DNA from: Hyphomonas beringensis
GTDB taxonomy: Bacteria > Pseudomonadota > Alphaproteobacteria > Caulobacterales > Hyphomonadaceae
DNA length: 64,000 nt
NCBI RefSeq assembly: GCF_000682755.1
Contig: NZ_AWFF01000030.1
Span: forward strand, 28,603 to 92,602
Reading direction: 5' to 3'
Position numbers and translations under genes: made by a program. Numbering within the stretch: position 1 is the stretch's first letter; every line of letters starts with the position of its first letter. This document shows, piece by piece, positions 27,682 to 37,178 of this stretch. The notes below the pieces were generated by a model. It did not search any database and was not told the DNA's origin. It saw only the letters and a list, made by a program, of their open reading frames with translations.

Positions 27682-28761
27682 TCAGCCCAGCAGAAACTTC
27701 ATGGCCGCTTCTTCATCCATTGGCCGCGCGAACGCAAATCCTTGTGCGTAGTCAAAACCAAGGCTGCGAAGGCGGGCCGCATCTTCCTTGTTCTCGACGC
27801 CTTCTGCGGTCGTCGTCATCCCCAGACGGCTCGCCAGCAAGGTGATCGCCCCGAGGATCGTGTCAGTACGATATTGGCCCAGGCGACGAGTCAAACCGTG
27901 ATCCACCTTCAGGCTATCTGCCGGAAAGTCCGCCAGCCAGGCGAAGGATGAGTGTCCGGTCCCGAAATCATCCAGAACAAGCCCGGCCCCTACAGCCTTC
28001 AATGCCATGACAGCGGCCAGGGCGTGGTTCTCATCGCGCAGCGCCGCCTGCTCCGTCAGCTCGATCCGGATGGCACGCTCAGGCAGGCCATAGCCATTCA
28101 TCAAGGCTTCAACCAGCGCAGGCAAGGCACTTCTCGCCAGATCCCGCGCCGTCAAATTCACATGCATGAACAAATCATCGCGGCCCGAAGCTTCGCGCAG
28201 CTTGGACAGGGTTTCCGCGGACCGGATCAGCATGTTGGAGGCAAGTGCCTCGTCTTCATAGCGGCTGGGGGGCGATTTCACATCGCCATCATCCCAGCGC
28301 GCCAAAGCTTCGAAGCCGGCAATGCGGCCATTGGCCAACGATACAATCGGCTGGAAAACCGGATGCAAATCTGGCCCCGGTTTCAGGTCCGACGGGTCCA
28401 TGTCCGAAAACTCAGAGCCGCTAAGCAACAGGCCATGCGCTTCTGCATCACCGATAAACGCCCCGACAAGATGAATATCTTCGCCGCGAGACAGGCGCAA
28501 CGCGCATCTGACCGGGCCTTCATTATCCGCAAAGGCTTGCGCCAGACGCCCTCGGCTCAGGCCCTCGAACATCTGTTCAATGGCATCCAGCGTCCAGTCC
28601 CCGGCCAATTCCGACAAGGCGCTACCACTGCCCGTCTCAATGACCAGATGCCGTGTGGGCGCAAACCAGTGCCAGCTGCCTTGAGGCTGAGTTGTAGGGC
28701 CAAGAGTCATATAGCCATATCTATCGCTATGAATCCGGCCTGACGAGGGCGAAAAGGACAT
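27682..28761 (-). CDS. EAL-domain c-di-GMP phosphodiesterase
   Basis: The 359-residue protein has an N-terminal domain of about 130 residues without a clear family (possibly a degenerate PAS-like sensor: SWHWFAPTRHLVIETG...) followed by a complete EAL domain. The key residues are present: EALAR at 151-155, VNLTARDL, IELTEQ, DDFGTG, LKVD, AEGVEN and AQGFAFARP. It should hydrolyse c-di-GMP to pGpG. There is no GGDEF or membrane segment, so it is a cytosolic dedicated phosphodiesterase. The start at 28761 overlaps the GNAT gene; another ATG at 28803 is possible. Confidence 0.88.
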   Translation of the reverse strand: MSFSPSSGRIHSDRYGYMTLGPTTQPQGSWHWFAPTRHLVIETGSGSALSELAGDWTLDAIEQMFEGLSRGRLAQAFADNEGPVRCALRLSRGEDIHLVGAFIGDAEAHGLLLSGSEFSDMDPSDLKPGPDLHPVFQPIVSLANGRIAGFEALARWDDGDVKSPPSRYEDEALASNMLIRSAETLSKLREASGRDDLFMHVNLTARDLARSALPALVEALMNGYGLPERAIRIELTEQAALRDENHALAAVMALKAVGAGLVLDDFGTGHSSFAWLADFPADSLKVDHGLTRRLGQYRTDTILGAITLLASRLGMTTTAEGVENKEDAARLRSLGFDYAQGFAFARPMDEEAAMKFLLG

Positions 28762-29290
28762 GATCGCGGCGTTCGCCTGCGATTTCGAGATAAGCCTTTG
28801 CATGTCCCTCTTCCTGAAATCCGTTTGTTTCCAATACTTTCCGGGAACGCAGGTTTGATGCCAGAATGCCCGCTTCTATGCGATAAAGTCCCAATTCACT
28901 GAAAGACCATTGGCAAACAGCCCCAACGCCTTCGGCCATATAGCCATGGCCCTGGAAGTCCTTCCCAAGCCAATAGCCCATGCTGGCCGCGCTTGCGGGC
29001 CATGGGCGAACATTGGTGAGGGAAATCCCGCCCACAAGGCGGTCATCCTTCAAACGCCGGATCAGGAAGACAAAAGCCCGGCCGGACTTCCAGCCATTTT
29101 TCCAGGCATGCGTGCGACGCGTCCAGTCTGCTCTGGAATTGGCATCCTTGGACCATAGCGGCTCCCAACGCTCCAGATGCTTGCGGCTGGATTTACGCAG
29201 TTCAGACCAGTCCTCAAAGTCAGATTTCCGCGCCGGCGTGATCACCAGGCGTTCTGATACAAGGACCGTATCCTTTCTTCTCGGAGGCAT
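28727..29290 (-). CDS. GNAT-family N-acetyltransferase (RimJ/RimL-like)
   Basis: The 187-residue protein matches the RimJ/RimL acetyltransferase type: TERLVITPAR-like start (SERLVITPARKSDFEDW), GGISLTNV, MGYWLGKDFQGHGYMAEG with the acetyl-CoA binding QGxGxxAE-type loop, and IEAGILASNLRSRKVLETNGF. Members acetylate N-termini of ribosomal proteins or small molecules; the substrate is unknown. It sits 4 nt after thrC and overlaps the EAL gene by about 35 nt. Confidence 0.88.
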   Translation of the reverse strand: MPPRRKDTVLVSERLVITPARKSDFEDWSELRKSSRKHLERWEPLWSKDANSRADWTRRTHAWKNGWKSGRAFVFLIRRLKDDRLVGGISLTNVRPWPASAASMGYWLGKDFQGHGYMAEGVGAVCQWSFSELGLYRIEAGILASNLRSRKVLETNGFQEEGHAKAYLEIAGERRDHVLFALVRPDS

Positions 29291-29293
29291 GAT

Positions 29294-30670
29294 CTACCCG
29301 GTTATCTCTTCTACGCGCGCGCGGACAGCACCGAGATTGGGCTCAATACGCTCGAACACCTCTTCCTGATCGCGCAGACCTTTAACACGGTCCGGCAGCG
29401 GGCAGTCGCGCCCCGTCGCCTCCAGAACCGTTTCAGGAAACTTCGCAGGAGAGGCCGTTGCGAGCACAACTGTCGCGACATCAGCTTTCGGCAAAGACCG
29501 CGCGACATGCGTTCCAACAGCCGTGTGCGGACAAATGAGCCAGCCCGTTTCGGCCTCAACCCTCTTCATCTCGGCCATTGTATCGAGATTGCTGACACTT
29601 GCTGCCTTCATGCCGGAACACGCAAGCCGGCTCGTCACGTTTTCCGGCAGCACGGCCTCTCCCGACTGCGCGAAACTATTGTAGGCCGAACGCACCACAT
29701 CGCTGTCACGTCCAGACAATTCAAACAGCAGGCGCTCAAAATTGGATGGAATGGAAATATCCATCGCAGGGCTCGGCGTGGAAACCGCAGCCTCTCTCGC
29801 CATAACACCTGTATTGAAAATACGCGCGAGAGAATCGTTTTCGTTCACGGCACAGACGATTTCCAGGCCACCCGTGAGCATCCCGCAGCGCGCAGCCACA
29901 TAACCGGCCAGCGCATCGCCCATATTCCCGCTGGGCACCACGAACCGGATAGGCTGGGCCAGCGCAGCCTGAGCTGTCGCGTAATAAACCATCTGCGCAG
30001 CAATGCGCACCCAATTGATTGAGTTGACGCCAGAGAGGCCAACTCGCGTCACGAAATCACGATCCGAAAACAGGGATTTCACAATTGTTTGACAGGTGTC
30101 GAAATCGCTATCGAGCGCGAGATTGAAAACATTCTCTGCGCCGGTGGTCGTCATGAACAGGCGTTGCACCGGCGATATCCGCTCGAACGGGTGCAGGATG
30201 ACGAGATTGGCATTCTTCGCTCCGGCAAAAGCCGCGGCCGCAGCACCGCCCGTATCGCCCGAAGTCGCGCACATGATCGTCATGCGCTGGCCCGTCTTGG
30301 CCAGCAAATGGTCATACAGCTGACCAATCAGCTGCATCGCCACATCCTTGAACGCCAGCGTCGGGCCGTGGTGCAGCTCAAGCTGCCAACTGGCCGGTCC
30401 CGTCTGGGTCAGCGGCGCAACGGATTGGTGTGCGAACGTCCCATAGGCTTTCTCGCAGAGCCCCTCTAGTTCATCCAGAGACAGGGTATCGCCCGCGAAG
30501 GCGGACAGGATACGCGCAGCAACCTGCGTATAGGTCTCGCCCGGTTTGGCCGGAGCAATGGACGGAAATGTTTCCGGGACATACAGCCCCCCATCGGGCG
30601 CCAAGCCAGCCAGGCAAGCCCCGACAAAATCAACAGGTTCAGATTGTCCCCGTGTGGAAATATACTTCAC
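29294..30670 (-). CDS. thrC: Threonine synthase
   Basis: The 458-residue PLP enzyme begins (V/M)KYISTRGQSEPVDF. The PLP lysine is K108 in HHGPTLAFKDVAMQL, and the phosphate-binding SGNMGDALAGY follows. It converts O-phosphohomoserine to threonine. A GTG start at 30670 with GGAAGGA eight bases upstream is chosen; it overlaps the SURF1 stop by 4 nt. SURF1-thrC coupling is a known alphaproteobacterial arrangement. Confidence 0.95.
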   Translation of the reverse strand: MKYISTRGQSEPVDFVGACLAGLAPDGGLYVPETFPSIAPAKPGETYTQVAARILSAFAGDTLSLDELEGLCEKAYGTFAHQSVAPLTQTGPASWQLELHHGPTLAFKDVAMQLIGQLYDHLLAKTGQRMTIMCATSGDTGGAAAAAFAGAKNANLVILHPFERISPVQRLFMTTTGAENVFNLALDSDFDTCQTIVKSLFSDRDFVTRVGLSGVNSINWVRIAAQMVYYATAQAALAQPIRFVVPSGNMGDALAGYVAARCGMLTGGLEIVCAVNENDSLARIFNTGVMAREAAVSTPSPAMDISIPSNFERLLFELSGRDSDVVRSAYNSFAQSGEAVLPENVTSRLACSGMKAASVSNLDTMAEMKRVEAETGWLICPHTAVGTHVARSLPKADVATVVLATASPAKFPETVLEATGRDCPLPDRVKGLRDQEEVFERIEPNLGAVRARVEEITG

Positions 30671-31359
30671 GATCCATTCCTTCCGCGTAGCCGCAAGCGG
30701 CCTTTCTGGTGATGGAAAGCCAGATACACAGCCAGCAAGGCCATGGCGAGCCCCCACCACGTAATCGCATAGCCAAAATGCCGTTGGGGCGGCAGTTGGT
30801 CATCCATTCGAAGGCGGGCAAACGGGTTGCGTCCAGCCTTCGCCCGGCCATTCTCGACCATGCGCAATGTTTGAGGTTCAAAGACATCCGGATCAATGCG
30901 GGCTGCATTCTCCGGCGACAGCAAATGCGACAGTTCCGCGGGCTTGTAGGAGTAGAAGACGCCAGAAGCGGGATGGTCCTTGCCTGCGAACGGATTTTTT
31001 CCACCCGGAGTCTTGTAGATCCCCTCCGCCGCAAATTTGAGATTGGCCCCGCAATCCGGCCCCTGGCACGGCACGGGCGGGTCGACCTGATACAACAGCT
31101 CGATCGTGGTGAAGACGATATCGTCACCGCGATCAATCGCCACCACACGGCGCCAAGCTGATGCACCATCCGCATAGGCGTAGACCATGGCCTCGCTGCC
31201 AGGCACGACACGGCCTTCCAGCATCTGCCATTCGGGCTCCATCTCATCCAGCGCCATTTTCTCGCTGAATCGGCCATACTGCCAATTCCCCAGCATGATC
31301 AGGATGACCAGACTGACCAGCGTGAACACCGTCATCACAGGATATGGCCGGAAGCTCAT
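30667..31359 (-). CDS. SURF1 family cytochrome oxidase assembly protein
   Basis: The 230-residue protein has two membrane helices, near residues 7-25 and 203-220, flanking a periplasmic domain. This is the SURF1 topology, with the motifs LGNWQYGRFSEK and HFGYAITWWGLA. SURF1 helps insert heme a into subunit I of aa3-type oxidase. It follows the cox operon but is separated from ctaE by an intrinsic terminator, and is coupled to thrC by a 4-nt overlap. Confidence 0.9.
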   Translation of the reverse strand: MSFRPYPVMTVFTLVSLVILIMLGNWQYGRFSEKMALDEMEPEWQMLEGRVVPGSEAMVYAYADGASAWRRVVAIDRGDDIVFTTIELLYQVDPPVPCQGPDCGANLKFAAEGIYKTPGGKNPFAGKDHPASGVFYSYKPAELSHLLSPENAARIDPDVFEPQTLRMVENGRAKAGRNPFARLRMDDQLPPQRHFGYAITWWGLAMALLAVYLAFHHQKGRLRLRGRNGS

Positions 31360-31373
31360 GGAAAACTATACCT

Positions 31374-31415
31374 TGAAAAAAATCAGGCCCGCCAGGCATG
31401 TCGCCGGCGGGCCTG
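31374..31415 (-). terminator. Intrinsic terminator between ctaE and the SURF1 gene
   Basis: CAGGCCCGCC (31384-31393) and GGCGGGCCTG (31406-31415) form a perfect 10-bp stem. On the minus strand it is followed by ATTTTTTT. It lies between the end of ctaE and the SURF1 start, and should reduce read-through from the oxidase genes into SURF1-thrC. Confidence 0.8.
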
Positions 31416-31443
31416 GTGTAAATTAGCTCGTCAGCAAGGCGGC

Positions 31444-32316
31444 CTAGCCGCCATGGGCCAGGAACGGCACCACATAAACGAATGCAAAGAGGAAGATCCA
31501 GACGACGTCAACGAAGTGCCAGTACCAGGCAGCAAACTCAAAGCCGAGGTGCTTCTCAGCGCTCATATTGCCAGCCATCAGGCGCAGCAGGCAGACGATC
31601 AGGAAGAGCGTACCGATGACTACGTGCGCACCGTGGAAGCCCGTCGCCATAAAGAAGGCAGAGCCATACAGCGTACCGTCAAAGGTGAACTGGGCGTGCT
31701 GATATTCGAAGACCTGCAGGCAGGTGAACATCATGCCGAGCAGAATGGTCAGCAGCAGGCCAAGCTTTGCACCGGAACGGTCATCATGCTGCAGCGCGTG
31801 GTGCGCCCAGGTAACCGTCGTACCGGACAGGAGCAGGATCAGCGTGTTCATCAGCGGCAGGTGGAAGGGGTCAAAAGTCTCAACGCCTACTGGCGGCCAG
31901 TCTCTGAAGCGCGAAAGCCCTTCAGCGAAGAGCGGGTTCGCAGCATCCCAATTCGGGCCGACGCGCGCGCTGTTGAAGATAGCAAACTCAAAAAAGCTCC
32001 AGAACCAACCTGCGAAGAACATAACTTCGGAGGCGATAAACAGGATCATCCCGTAGCGAAGACCGATCATGACGACCGGCGTGTGGTCCCCGTGACGGCC
32101 TTCCTTGATGACTTCGCGCCACCAACCGAACATGACCCAGGCAACCATTGCCAGGCCAAGGGCGAGCAGCCACCAGGTGCCCTTTTCAAGGCCAAACAGG
32201 CCTTTCATGAACGTTACCCCGCCAAGCGCCGTCACAACGACAGACATAGACCCAAGCAGTGGCCAGGGTGATGGATTGACGAGATGGTAATCGTGTTTGA
32301 CTTCGTCGTGAGCCAT
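31444..32316 (-). CDS. ctaE: Cytochrome c oxidase subunit III
   Basis: The 290-residue protein has seven predicted membrane helices and the subunit III motifs YHLVNPSPWPLLGS, FFAGWFWSFFEFAIF, GFHGAHVVIGTLFL and the C-terminal WYWHFVDVVWIFLFAFVY. It stabilises subunit I of the aa3-type terminal oxidase. It is the last oxidase structural gene of the operon, 77 nt after ctaG, and is followed by a terminator. Confidence 0.96.
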   Translation of the reverse strand: MAHDEVKHDYHLVNPSPWPLLGSMSVVVTALGGVTFMKGLFGLEKGTWWLLALGLAMVAWVMFGWWREVIKEGRHGDHTPVVMIGLRYGMILFIASEVMFFAGWFWSFFEFAIFNSARVGPNWDAANPLFAEGLSRFRDWPPVGVETFDPFHLPLMNTLILLLSGTTVTWAHHALQHDDRSGAKLGLLLTILLGMMFTCLQVFEYQHAQFTFDGTLYGSAFFMATGFHGAHVVIGTLFLIVCLLRLMAGNMSAEKHLGFEFAAWYWHFVDVVWIFLFAFVYVVPFLAHGG

Positions 32317-32393
32317 GGCCTTTTAGACCCCTCTAGAAATTCACATGAATCAGATCGCTCTTTAGCCCGCTCCGCATAGGAAACGCAACTGTA

Positions 32394-32972
32394 TCAGCCG
32401 GGTTTGGCCGAATTCGCCGCACCTTTCACAGCGGCTTCCTTTGGCCCTGAATAGGCCGAGCTTTCAAAGAACGTGTAGCTAAGTGTTATTGTCTCCAGAT
32501 TTCGCGAAACGCGATCATCCTGCATGTCTGCGGAGACAAAATAGACAACAGGCAATTTCTTGGTTTCCCCGGGCGCAATGACGCGTTCTTCAAAGCAGAA
32601 ACACTCCAGCTTGTAGAAGAACGGACCAGCATAGTGCGGGGTCACATTATACGTGGCGACGACGCGGTATTCGCGATCCGTCGGGTTGGTAACCTCATAA
32701 AAGGCAAGGCCATGCTGGCCCAGCTTCAGCGTCTGATCAGATTGCAACGGACGGAAGGTCAACGGCATATCTGCGACGTTCGCGTCGAAACGGATATGCA
32801 CCATCTGATCGGCCACCTTGTCAGGCGCAGCCGTCGCAATCCGGGTTGTGCCACCGAATCCGGTGACACGGCAGAATGTGTTGTAGAGCGGGTCAGCCGC
32901 AAAACCGAGGCCCAGCATGCCGCCAAAGACAGCTAGCGAAATGGCCGCGACCTGGACATTGGAAAGCTTCAT
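32394..32972 (-). CDS. ctaG: Cytochrome c oxidase assembly protein CtaG/Cox11
   Basis: The 192-residue protein has one N-terminal membrane helix (about 8-28) and a periplasmic domain with the copper-binding ECFCFEE motif, preceded by NVTPHYAGPFFYKL. Cox11 delivers copper to the CuB centre of subunit I. Its ATG shares bases with the stop of the upstream small membrane protein gene (position 32972). Confidence 0.95.
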   Translation of the reverse strand: MKLSNVQVAAISLAVFGGMLGLGFAADPLYNTFCRVTGFGGTTRIATAAPDKVADQMVHIRFDANVADMPLTFRPLQSDQTLKLGQHGLAFYEVTNPTDREYRVVATYNVTPHYAGPFFYKLECFCFEERVIAPGETKKLPVVYFVSADMQDDRVSRNLETITLSYTFFESSAYSGPKEAAVKGAANSAKPG

Positions 32973-33295
32973 TACAGATCATCCCCCGTTGGCTCATCCT
33001 GCTCCGGTTCCACCGGCGTCAGATTGGGCGGCGGAGCAGCCTGGTCAGGCTCCATGCCGGGTGGCAGCTGCATCTCTTCCTCAGCCGCCTTGTCCTTGAA
33101 ATTATAGTAGAACCCGCTTTTGCTGAGGTCAGAAGATGACAGACGAATAAAGGTCACCACGCCAACCAGAATAACGAAACCCGCCAGGGCAAAACCCAGC
33201 ACACGGTTACGGCTGCGGCGGGCGCGTTGCTCTTCCGCGCTCGGTATGTAGATCTCCTTGAACTGTCCTTCGTATTTGTTCTCAGGTTCAGTCAT
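32972..33295 (-). CDS. Small membrane protein between ctaB and ctaG
   Basis: The 107-residue protein has a polar N-terminus (about 1-30, ending in RARRSRNR), one membrane helix (about 32-50, GFALAGFVILVGVVTFI) and an acidic, Pro-rich C-terminus. Its position in the cox operon, with 1-nt spacing to its neighbours, points to oxidase assembly. Many alphaproteobacteria have a short CoxF-like protein here; this one is longer and I cannot match its tail. Confidence 0.75.
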   Translation of the reverse strand: MTEPENKYEGQFKEIYIPSAEEQRARRSRNRVLGFALAGFVILVGVVTFIRLSSSDLSKSGFYYNFKDKAAEEEMQLPPGMEPDQAAPPPNLTPVEPEQDEPTGDDL

Positions 33296-33296
33296 C

Positions 33297-34250
33297 TCAG
33301 AATACCTTCACCGGAAAATACAGCCCGAAGGCGTGCTCTACGATCAAGGCCGCAAAGACCAGGAAAAGATAGAGAATCGAAAACAGGAACATGCCCTTGG
33401 CCAGCTTCATATCAGCCGGCGCGGCGCCCTTGTCGCCTGCATGGGAACGCCAGACGCGGACAGCGTAAGACAGGAAAACAAGGCCCAACACGCCGGCAAC
33501 TGCGCCATAGAGCCAACCGCCAAGACCGGTCAGAAGTGGCGTCATGGCCAGAGGCACCAGCAGAATGGTATAGAGAAGGATCTGGTTACGGGTCGCCTTT
33601 GCCCCATGCGTCACCGGCAGCATCGGCACGCCGGCCTTTTCGTACTCACCATGGGCCAGCAAGCTGAGCGCCCAGAAATGCGGCGGCGTCCAGAAGAAAA
33701 TGATGGCAAACAGGATCCACGCATCCAGCGGCGTATTACCTGTCACAGCAGCCCAGCCAATGACGGGCGGAAACGCCCCTGCTCCGCCGCCGATCACAAT
33801 GTTCTGCGGCGTCGAGCGCTTCAGCCACATCGTGTAGATCACGCCATAATAGAAGATGGAAAAGGCCAGCAAGCCCGCTGCGAGCCAGTTGGATGCGAGC
33901 CACATCAGCATGACGGAAACACCGCTCATGATCAGGCCCATGGCCAGTGCTTCCTCGCGCGGTACAGCGCCGGATGGGATCGGCCGCGTCGAAGTACGGG
34001 TCATGATCTGGTCGATATCGGAATCGTACCACATGTTGATTGCCCCGGCCGCGCCAGATCCAAGCGCGATGGAAAGCGTGGCAATGGCCGCCATGATCGG
34101 ATTGATCGGCTGGCCGGTCACGCCAACAGCAGCCACAAGACCCGACACGGCCGTAAACACGACCAGCATCATGATGCGCGGCTTCAGCAGCTGAACATAA
34201 TCACCTGCTGTGGCGTAGCGTTTCGTTTGGGATGCGGACATGTCGGTCAT
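33297..34250 (-). CDS. ctaB: Protoheme IX farnesyltransferase
   Basis: The protein is a UbiA-superfamily membrane enzyme with about nine helices. The two prenyl-diphosphate motifs are NMWYDSDIDQIMTRTSTRP, and FFWTPPHFWALSLL on the second side, as in CtaB/Cox10. It makes heme O, the precursor of heme A for the oxidase. I use the ATG at 34250 (317 residues); in-frame ATGs at 34289 and 34241 are possible. It follows ctaD by about 110 nt. Confidence 0.94.
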   Translation of the reverse strand: MTDMSASQTKRYATAGDYVQLLKPRIMMLVVFTAVSGLVAAVGVTGQPINPIMAAIATLSIALGSGAAGAINMWYDSDIDQIMTRTSTRPIPSGAVPREEALAMGLIMSGVSVMLMWLASNWLAAGLLAFSIFYYGVIYTMWLKRSTPQNIVIGGGAGAFPPVIGWAAVTGNTPLDAWILFAIIFFWTPPHFWALSLLAHGEYEKAGVPMLPVTHGAKATRNQILLYTILLVPLAMTPLLTGLGGWLYGAVAGVLGLVFLSYAVRVWRSHAGDKGAAPADMKLAKGMFLFSILYLFLVFAALIVEHAFGLYFPVKVF

Positions 34251-34360
34251 GGATGCTCTTGGTGAGGACTTAGAAACGAAACGGCCCATGCGCCTGTGTA
34301 CGCTGGGCCGCCCCGTGTTTCATTCAGACTGGCAGGAGGGCCACGCCCTCCTCCCTTGAA

Positions 34361-36028
34361 TTAGTGGCCACCCTTCGCAGTAACGTGCGGCAGCTCGTTA
34401 TACTGGTGGAATGGCGGCGGAGATGACAGCGTCCACTCCAGGGTCGTGGCACCTTCGCCCCACGGATTGGCAACACCCTTGCGGCGGCGGATCAGTGCCT
34501 CGGCCAGGCCAACGAAGAAGACCAGAGTTGCAACCAGCGTGATCGCATAGCCGATGGAAGAGACATGGTGCCAGGTGGCGAAGCCGTCAGCATAGTCGAT
34601 GTAGCGGCGCGGCATGCCTTGCAGACCTAGGAAGTGCTGCGGGAAGAACAGGACGTTAGACCCGATGAACATCAGCCAGAAGTGCAGACCACCGATAAAG
34701 CCATTGTACTTGATGCCGAACATCTTCTCGAACCAGTAGTACCAGCCCGCAAAGAGGCCGAACACGGCGCCGAGGGACAGCACGTAGTGGAAGTGTGCCA
34801 CAACATAGTATGTGTCGTGCAGGGCGTGGTCGATACCGGCATTAGCCAGAACCACACCGGTCACACCGCCAACGGTGAACAGGAAGATGAAGCCGATTGC
34901 CCAGAGCATCGGAACCTTGAACTCGATGGAACCGCCCCACATCGTCGCGATCCATGAGAAGATCTTGATGCCAGTGGGAACCGCGATCACCATGGTTGCG
35001 GCCACGAAGTAGGCTTTCAGGTCAACATTCATGCCGACCGTGTACATGTGGTGCGCCCACACAACGAAGCCGATCACACCGATGGAGACCATGGCGTAGG
35101 CCATGCCGAGATAGCCGAAGATCGGCTTCTTGGAAAAGGTCGAAACGATGTGGCTGATGATGCCGAAGGCCGGCAGGATCATGATGTACACTTCAGGGTG
35201 ACCGAAGAACCAGAACAGGTGCTGGAACATGACCGGGTCACCACCACCTGCCGGGTTAAAGAACTGCGAACCGAAGTTACGATCTGTCAGCAGCATCGTC
35301 AGCGCGGCAGCAAGAACCGGCAGAGACAGAAGCAGAAGAACAGCCGTGACCAGAACGCCCCATGCAAACAGCGGCATCTTGTGCAGCGTCATGCCAGGTG
35401 CGCGCATGTTCAGGATGGTCACGATGAAGTTGATGGCGCCAAGGATGGACGCGATACCCGCTGTGTGCAGCGAAAGGATCAGGACATCCATGGCCGGGCC
35501 AGGGTGACCGGTTGTGGAAGACAGCGGCGGATAGAGAACCCAGCCACCTGCAAAGCCATTACCGGCAGATCCACCTGGAACCATCATCGAGACACAGGCC
35601 AGAACAAAGGCAGCAGCCGTCAGCCAGAACGAGATATTGTTCATACGTGGGAAGGCCATGTCCGGCGCGCCGATCATCAGCGGCACGAACCAGTTGCCGA
35701 AGCCACCGATAAGGGCTGGCATGACCATGAAGAAGATCATGATCAGACCGTGATAGGTGATCACAGCGTTGTAGAAATGCTTGGCATTCTGAATGGCAAC
35801 ATCGCCTTCACCGGCAACGAATTGCGTCAGCACACCGATACCCGGCTCAGCCAGTTCCCAACGGATCAGACCGGACAGGGTGTAACCCACGATACCCGCG
35901 ATCAGCGCGAAGATCAGGTACAGCGTACCGATATCTTTGTGGTTCGTGGAAAACAGCCACCGCTTGAAAAAGCCGGGCTTGTGATCGTGTGCGTCGTGAT
36001 GGTCGAGGGCAACTTCATCCATAGGCAT
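34361..36028 (-). CDS. ctaD: Cytochrome c oxidase subunit I
   Basis: The 555-residue protein has twelve membrane helices. The heme-copper signature [17 protein letters not shown] contains the CuB His and the His-Tyr crosslink region, and the heme a/a3 ligands lie in [14 protein letters not shown]. The K- and D-channel regions are those of an A-type (aa3) oxidase. It reduces oxygen to water and pumps protons in the inner membrane. It follows ctaC by 22 nt. Confidence 0.97.
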   Translation of the reverse strand: MPMDEVALDHHDAHDHKPGFFKRWLFSTNHKDIGTLYLIFALIAGIVGYTLSGLIRWELAEPGIGVLTQFVAGEGDVAIQNAKHFYNAVITYHGLIMIFFMVMPALIGGFGNWFVPLMIGAPDMAFPRMNNISFWLTAAAFVLACVSMMVPGGSAGNGFAGGWVLYPPLSSTTGHPGPAMDVLILSLHTAGIASILGAINFIVTILNMRAPGMTLHKMPLFAWGVLVTAVLLLLSLPVLAAALTMLLTDRNFGSQFFNPAGGGDPVMFQHLFWFFGHPEVYIMILPAFGIISHIVSTFSKKPIFGYLGMAYAMVSIGVIGFVVWAHHMYTVGMNVDLKAYFVAATMVIAVPTGIKIFSWIATMWGGSIEFKVPMLWAIGFIFLFTVGGVTGVVLANAGIDHALHDTYYVVAHFHYVLSLGAVFGLFAGWYYWFEKMFGIKYNGFIGGLHFWLMFIGSNVLFFPQHFLGLQGMPRRYIDYADGFATWHHVSSIGYAITLVATLVFFVGLAEALIRRRKGVANPWGEGATTLEWTLSSPPPFHQYNELPHVTAKGGH

Positions 36029-36050
36029 GGCGATTCACTCTTCTCTCAGA

Positions 36051-37013
36051 TTACTGTTTGGCGGCGAACTTGGTCGCCTGCTCAGTGGATGCAACTTGAC
36101 GAACGGAAGCGGCCGCGGCGTCATAATCGCCAGCCAGCATCAGCTCGGCCCAACGGGCATATTCTTCTTCGCTGACAACCCGAACTTCGATGGGCATGTA
36201 GGCGTGGTTTACGCCGCAAAGTTCTGAACACTGGCCGTAATAAACGCCTGGACGATCAACAAGGAACCAGCCTTCGTTCAGACGGCCCGGAATAGCGTCC
36301 GTTTTCACGCCAAAGGCCGGAACGGTCCAGGAGTGGATCACGTCAGCAGCAGCTGTGTAGTAACGGACATAGCGGCCAACCGGAATCACCATCGGGTAAT
36401 CCACGGCCAAATTGCGCGGGCCCACCTTGGAGTCGGTCGACAGGCCAACCTGCAGGGGGTTTGAAACGAACTCGAGTGGATAGCCGGCATCGTCAACGAT
36501 ATCCGGATAGGTGTAGGTCCAGTTCCACTGGTTGCCTTGCGCCTTGATGTTCACAAAACCCTTTTCAGCCGCTTCCGGGAAGTAATTCTTGGTGTAGCGG
36601 TTATAGGCAGCCGTCTTGCCATCGGCCTGCAACTGCTTCCCCTTGCTGGTGATCTGCTCCAAATTCGGGACCACATCCTGATAGAACAGGTTCGGGAAAG
36701 ACTGGCTGGCAATCGCCACCAGGATCAGGGCCGGAACCACCGTCCAGACAACCTCAACCAGAGTGTTGTGGCTGAATTTGCGCGGTTGCGGGTTCGCCTT
36801 TTTATTGTGGCGGATAATCACCCAGAGCAGCAGGCCCAGCACGAAGATCGTGATGATGGTGATGATAACCAGCACAAATCCGTGGAACTGATGAATGCGT
36901 TCCGCGATACGTGTAGCAGCGGGCTGCATACCCAGCGCGCCGTTTTGTGGTTGTTCTGCCAGCGCCGGACCAGCCAGAATGGCGGCGCACATGGCGGCAA
37001 TAAGGTGTCGCAC
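36051..37013 (-). CDS. ctaC: Cytochrome c oxidase subunit II
   Basis: The 320-residue protein has a signal peptide (cleaved near LAGPALA), two membrane helices (about 46-66 and 85-106) and a periplasmic CuA domain with YGQCSELCGVNHAYMP. The stretch at about 120-150, ITSKGKQLQADG...NYFPEAAEKG, is an insert compared with shorter subunits. It accepts electrons from cytochrome c. The start is GTG at 37013 with GAGG eight bases upstream. It is the first gene of the cox operon. Confidence 0.95.
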   Translation of the reverse strand: MRHLIAAMCAAILAGPALAEQPQNGALGMQPAATRIAERIHQFHGFVLVIITIITIFVLGLLLWVIIRHNKKANPQPRKFSHNTLVEVVWTVVPALILVAIASQSFPNLFYQDVVPNLEQITSKGKQLQADGKTAAYNRYTKNYFPEAAEKGFVNIKAQGNQWNWTYTYPDIVDDAGYPLEFVSNPLQVGLSTDSKVGPRNLAVDYPMVIPVGRYVRYYTAAADVIHSWTVPAFGVKTDAIPGRLNEGWFLVDRPGVYYGQCSELCGVNHAYMPIEVRVVSEEEYARWAELMLAGDYDAAAASVRQVASTEQATKFAAKQ

Positions 37014-37178
37014 GAAGGAATCCTCGTCTCGTTGGAATCTGTGCTCCTGTATCTACAATACGTATTAGCCGCAACCTACCACTTTCCGCGCTCAATATTG
37101 TCGCAGGTTGTCGCCGGAGTGCGGCTTCTATGGTAATTTGCAATAATAACATAAAGTCACACGAAAGGCCCGACCAGC

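Noticed and set aside
35048..36175. 375-codon plus-strand ORF
   Set aside because: It is antisense to ctaD and has a His/Asp/Arg-rich composition typical of a shadow frame.
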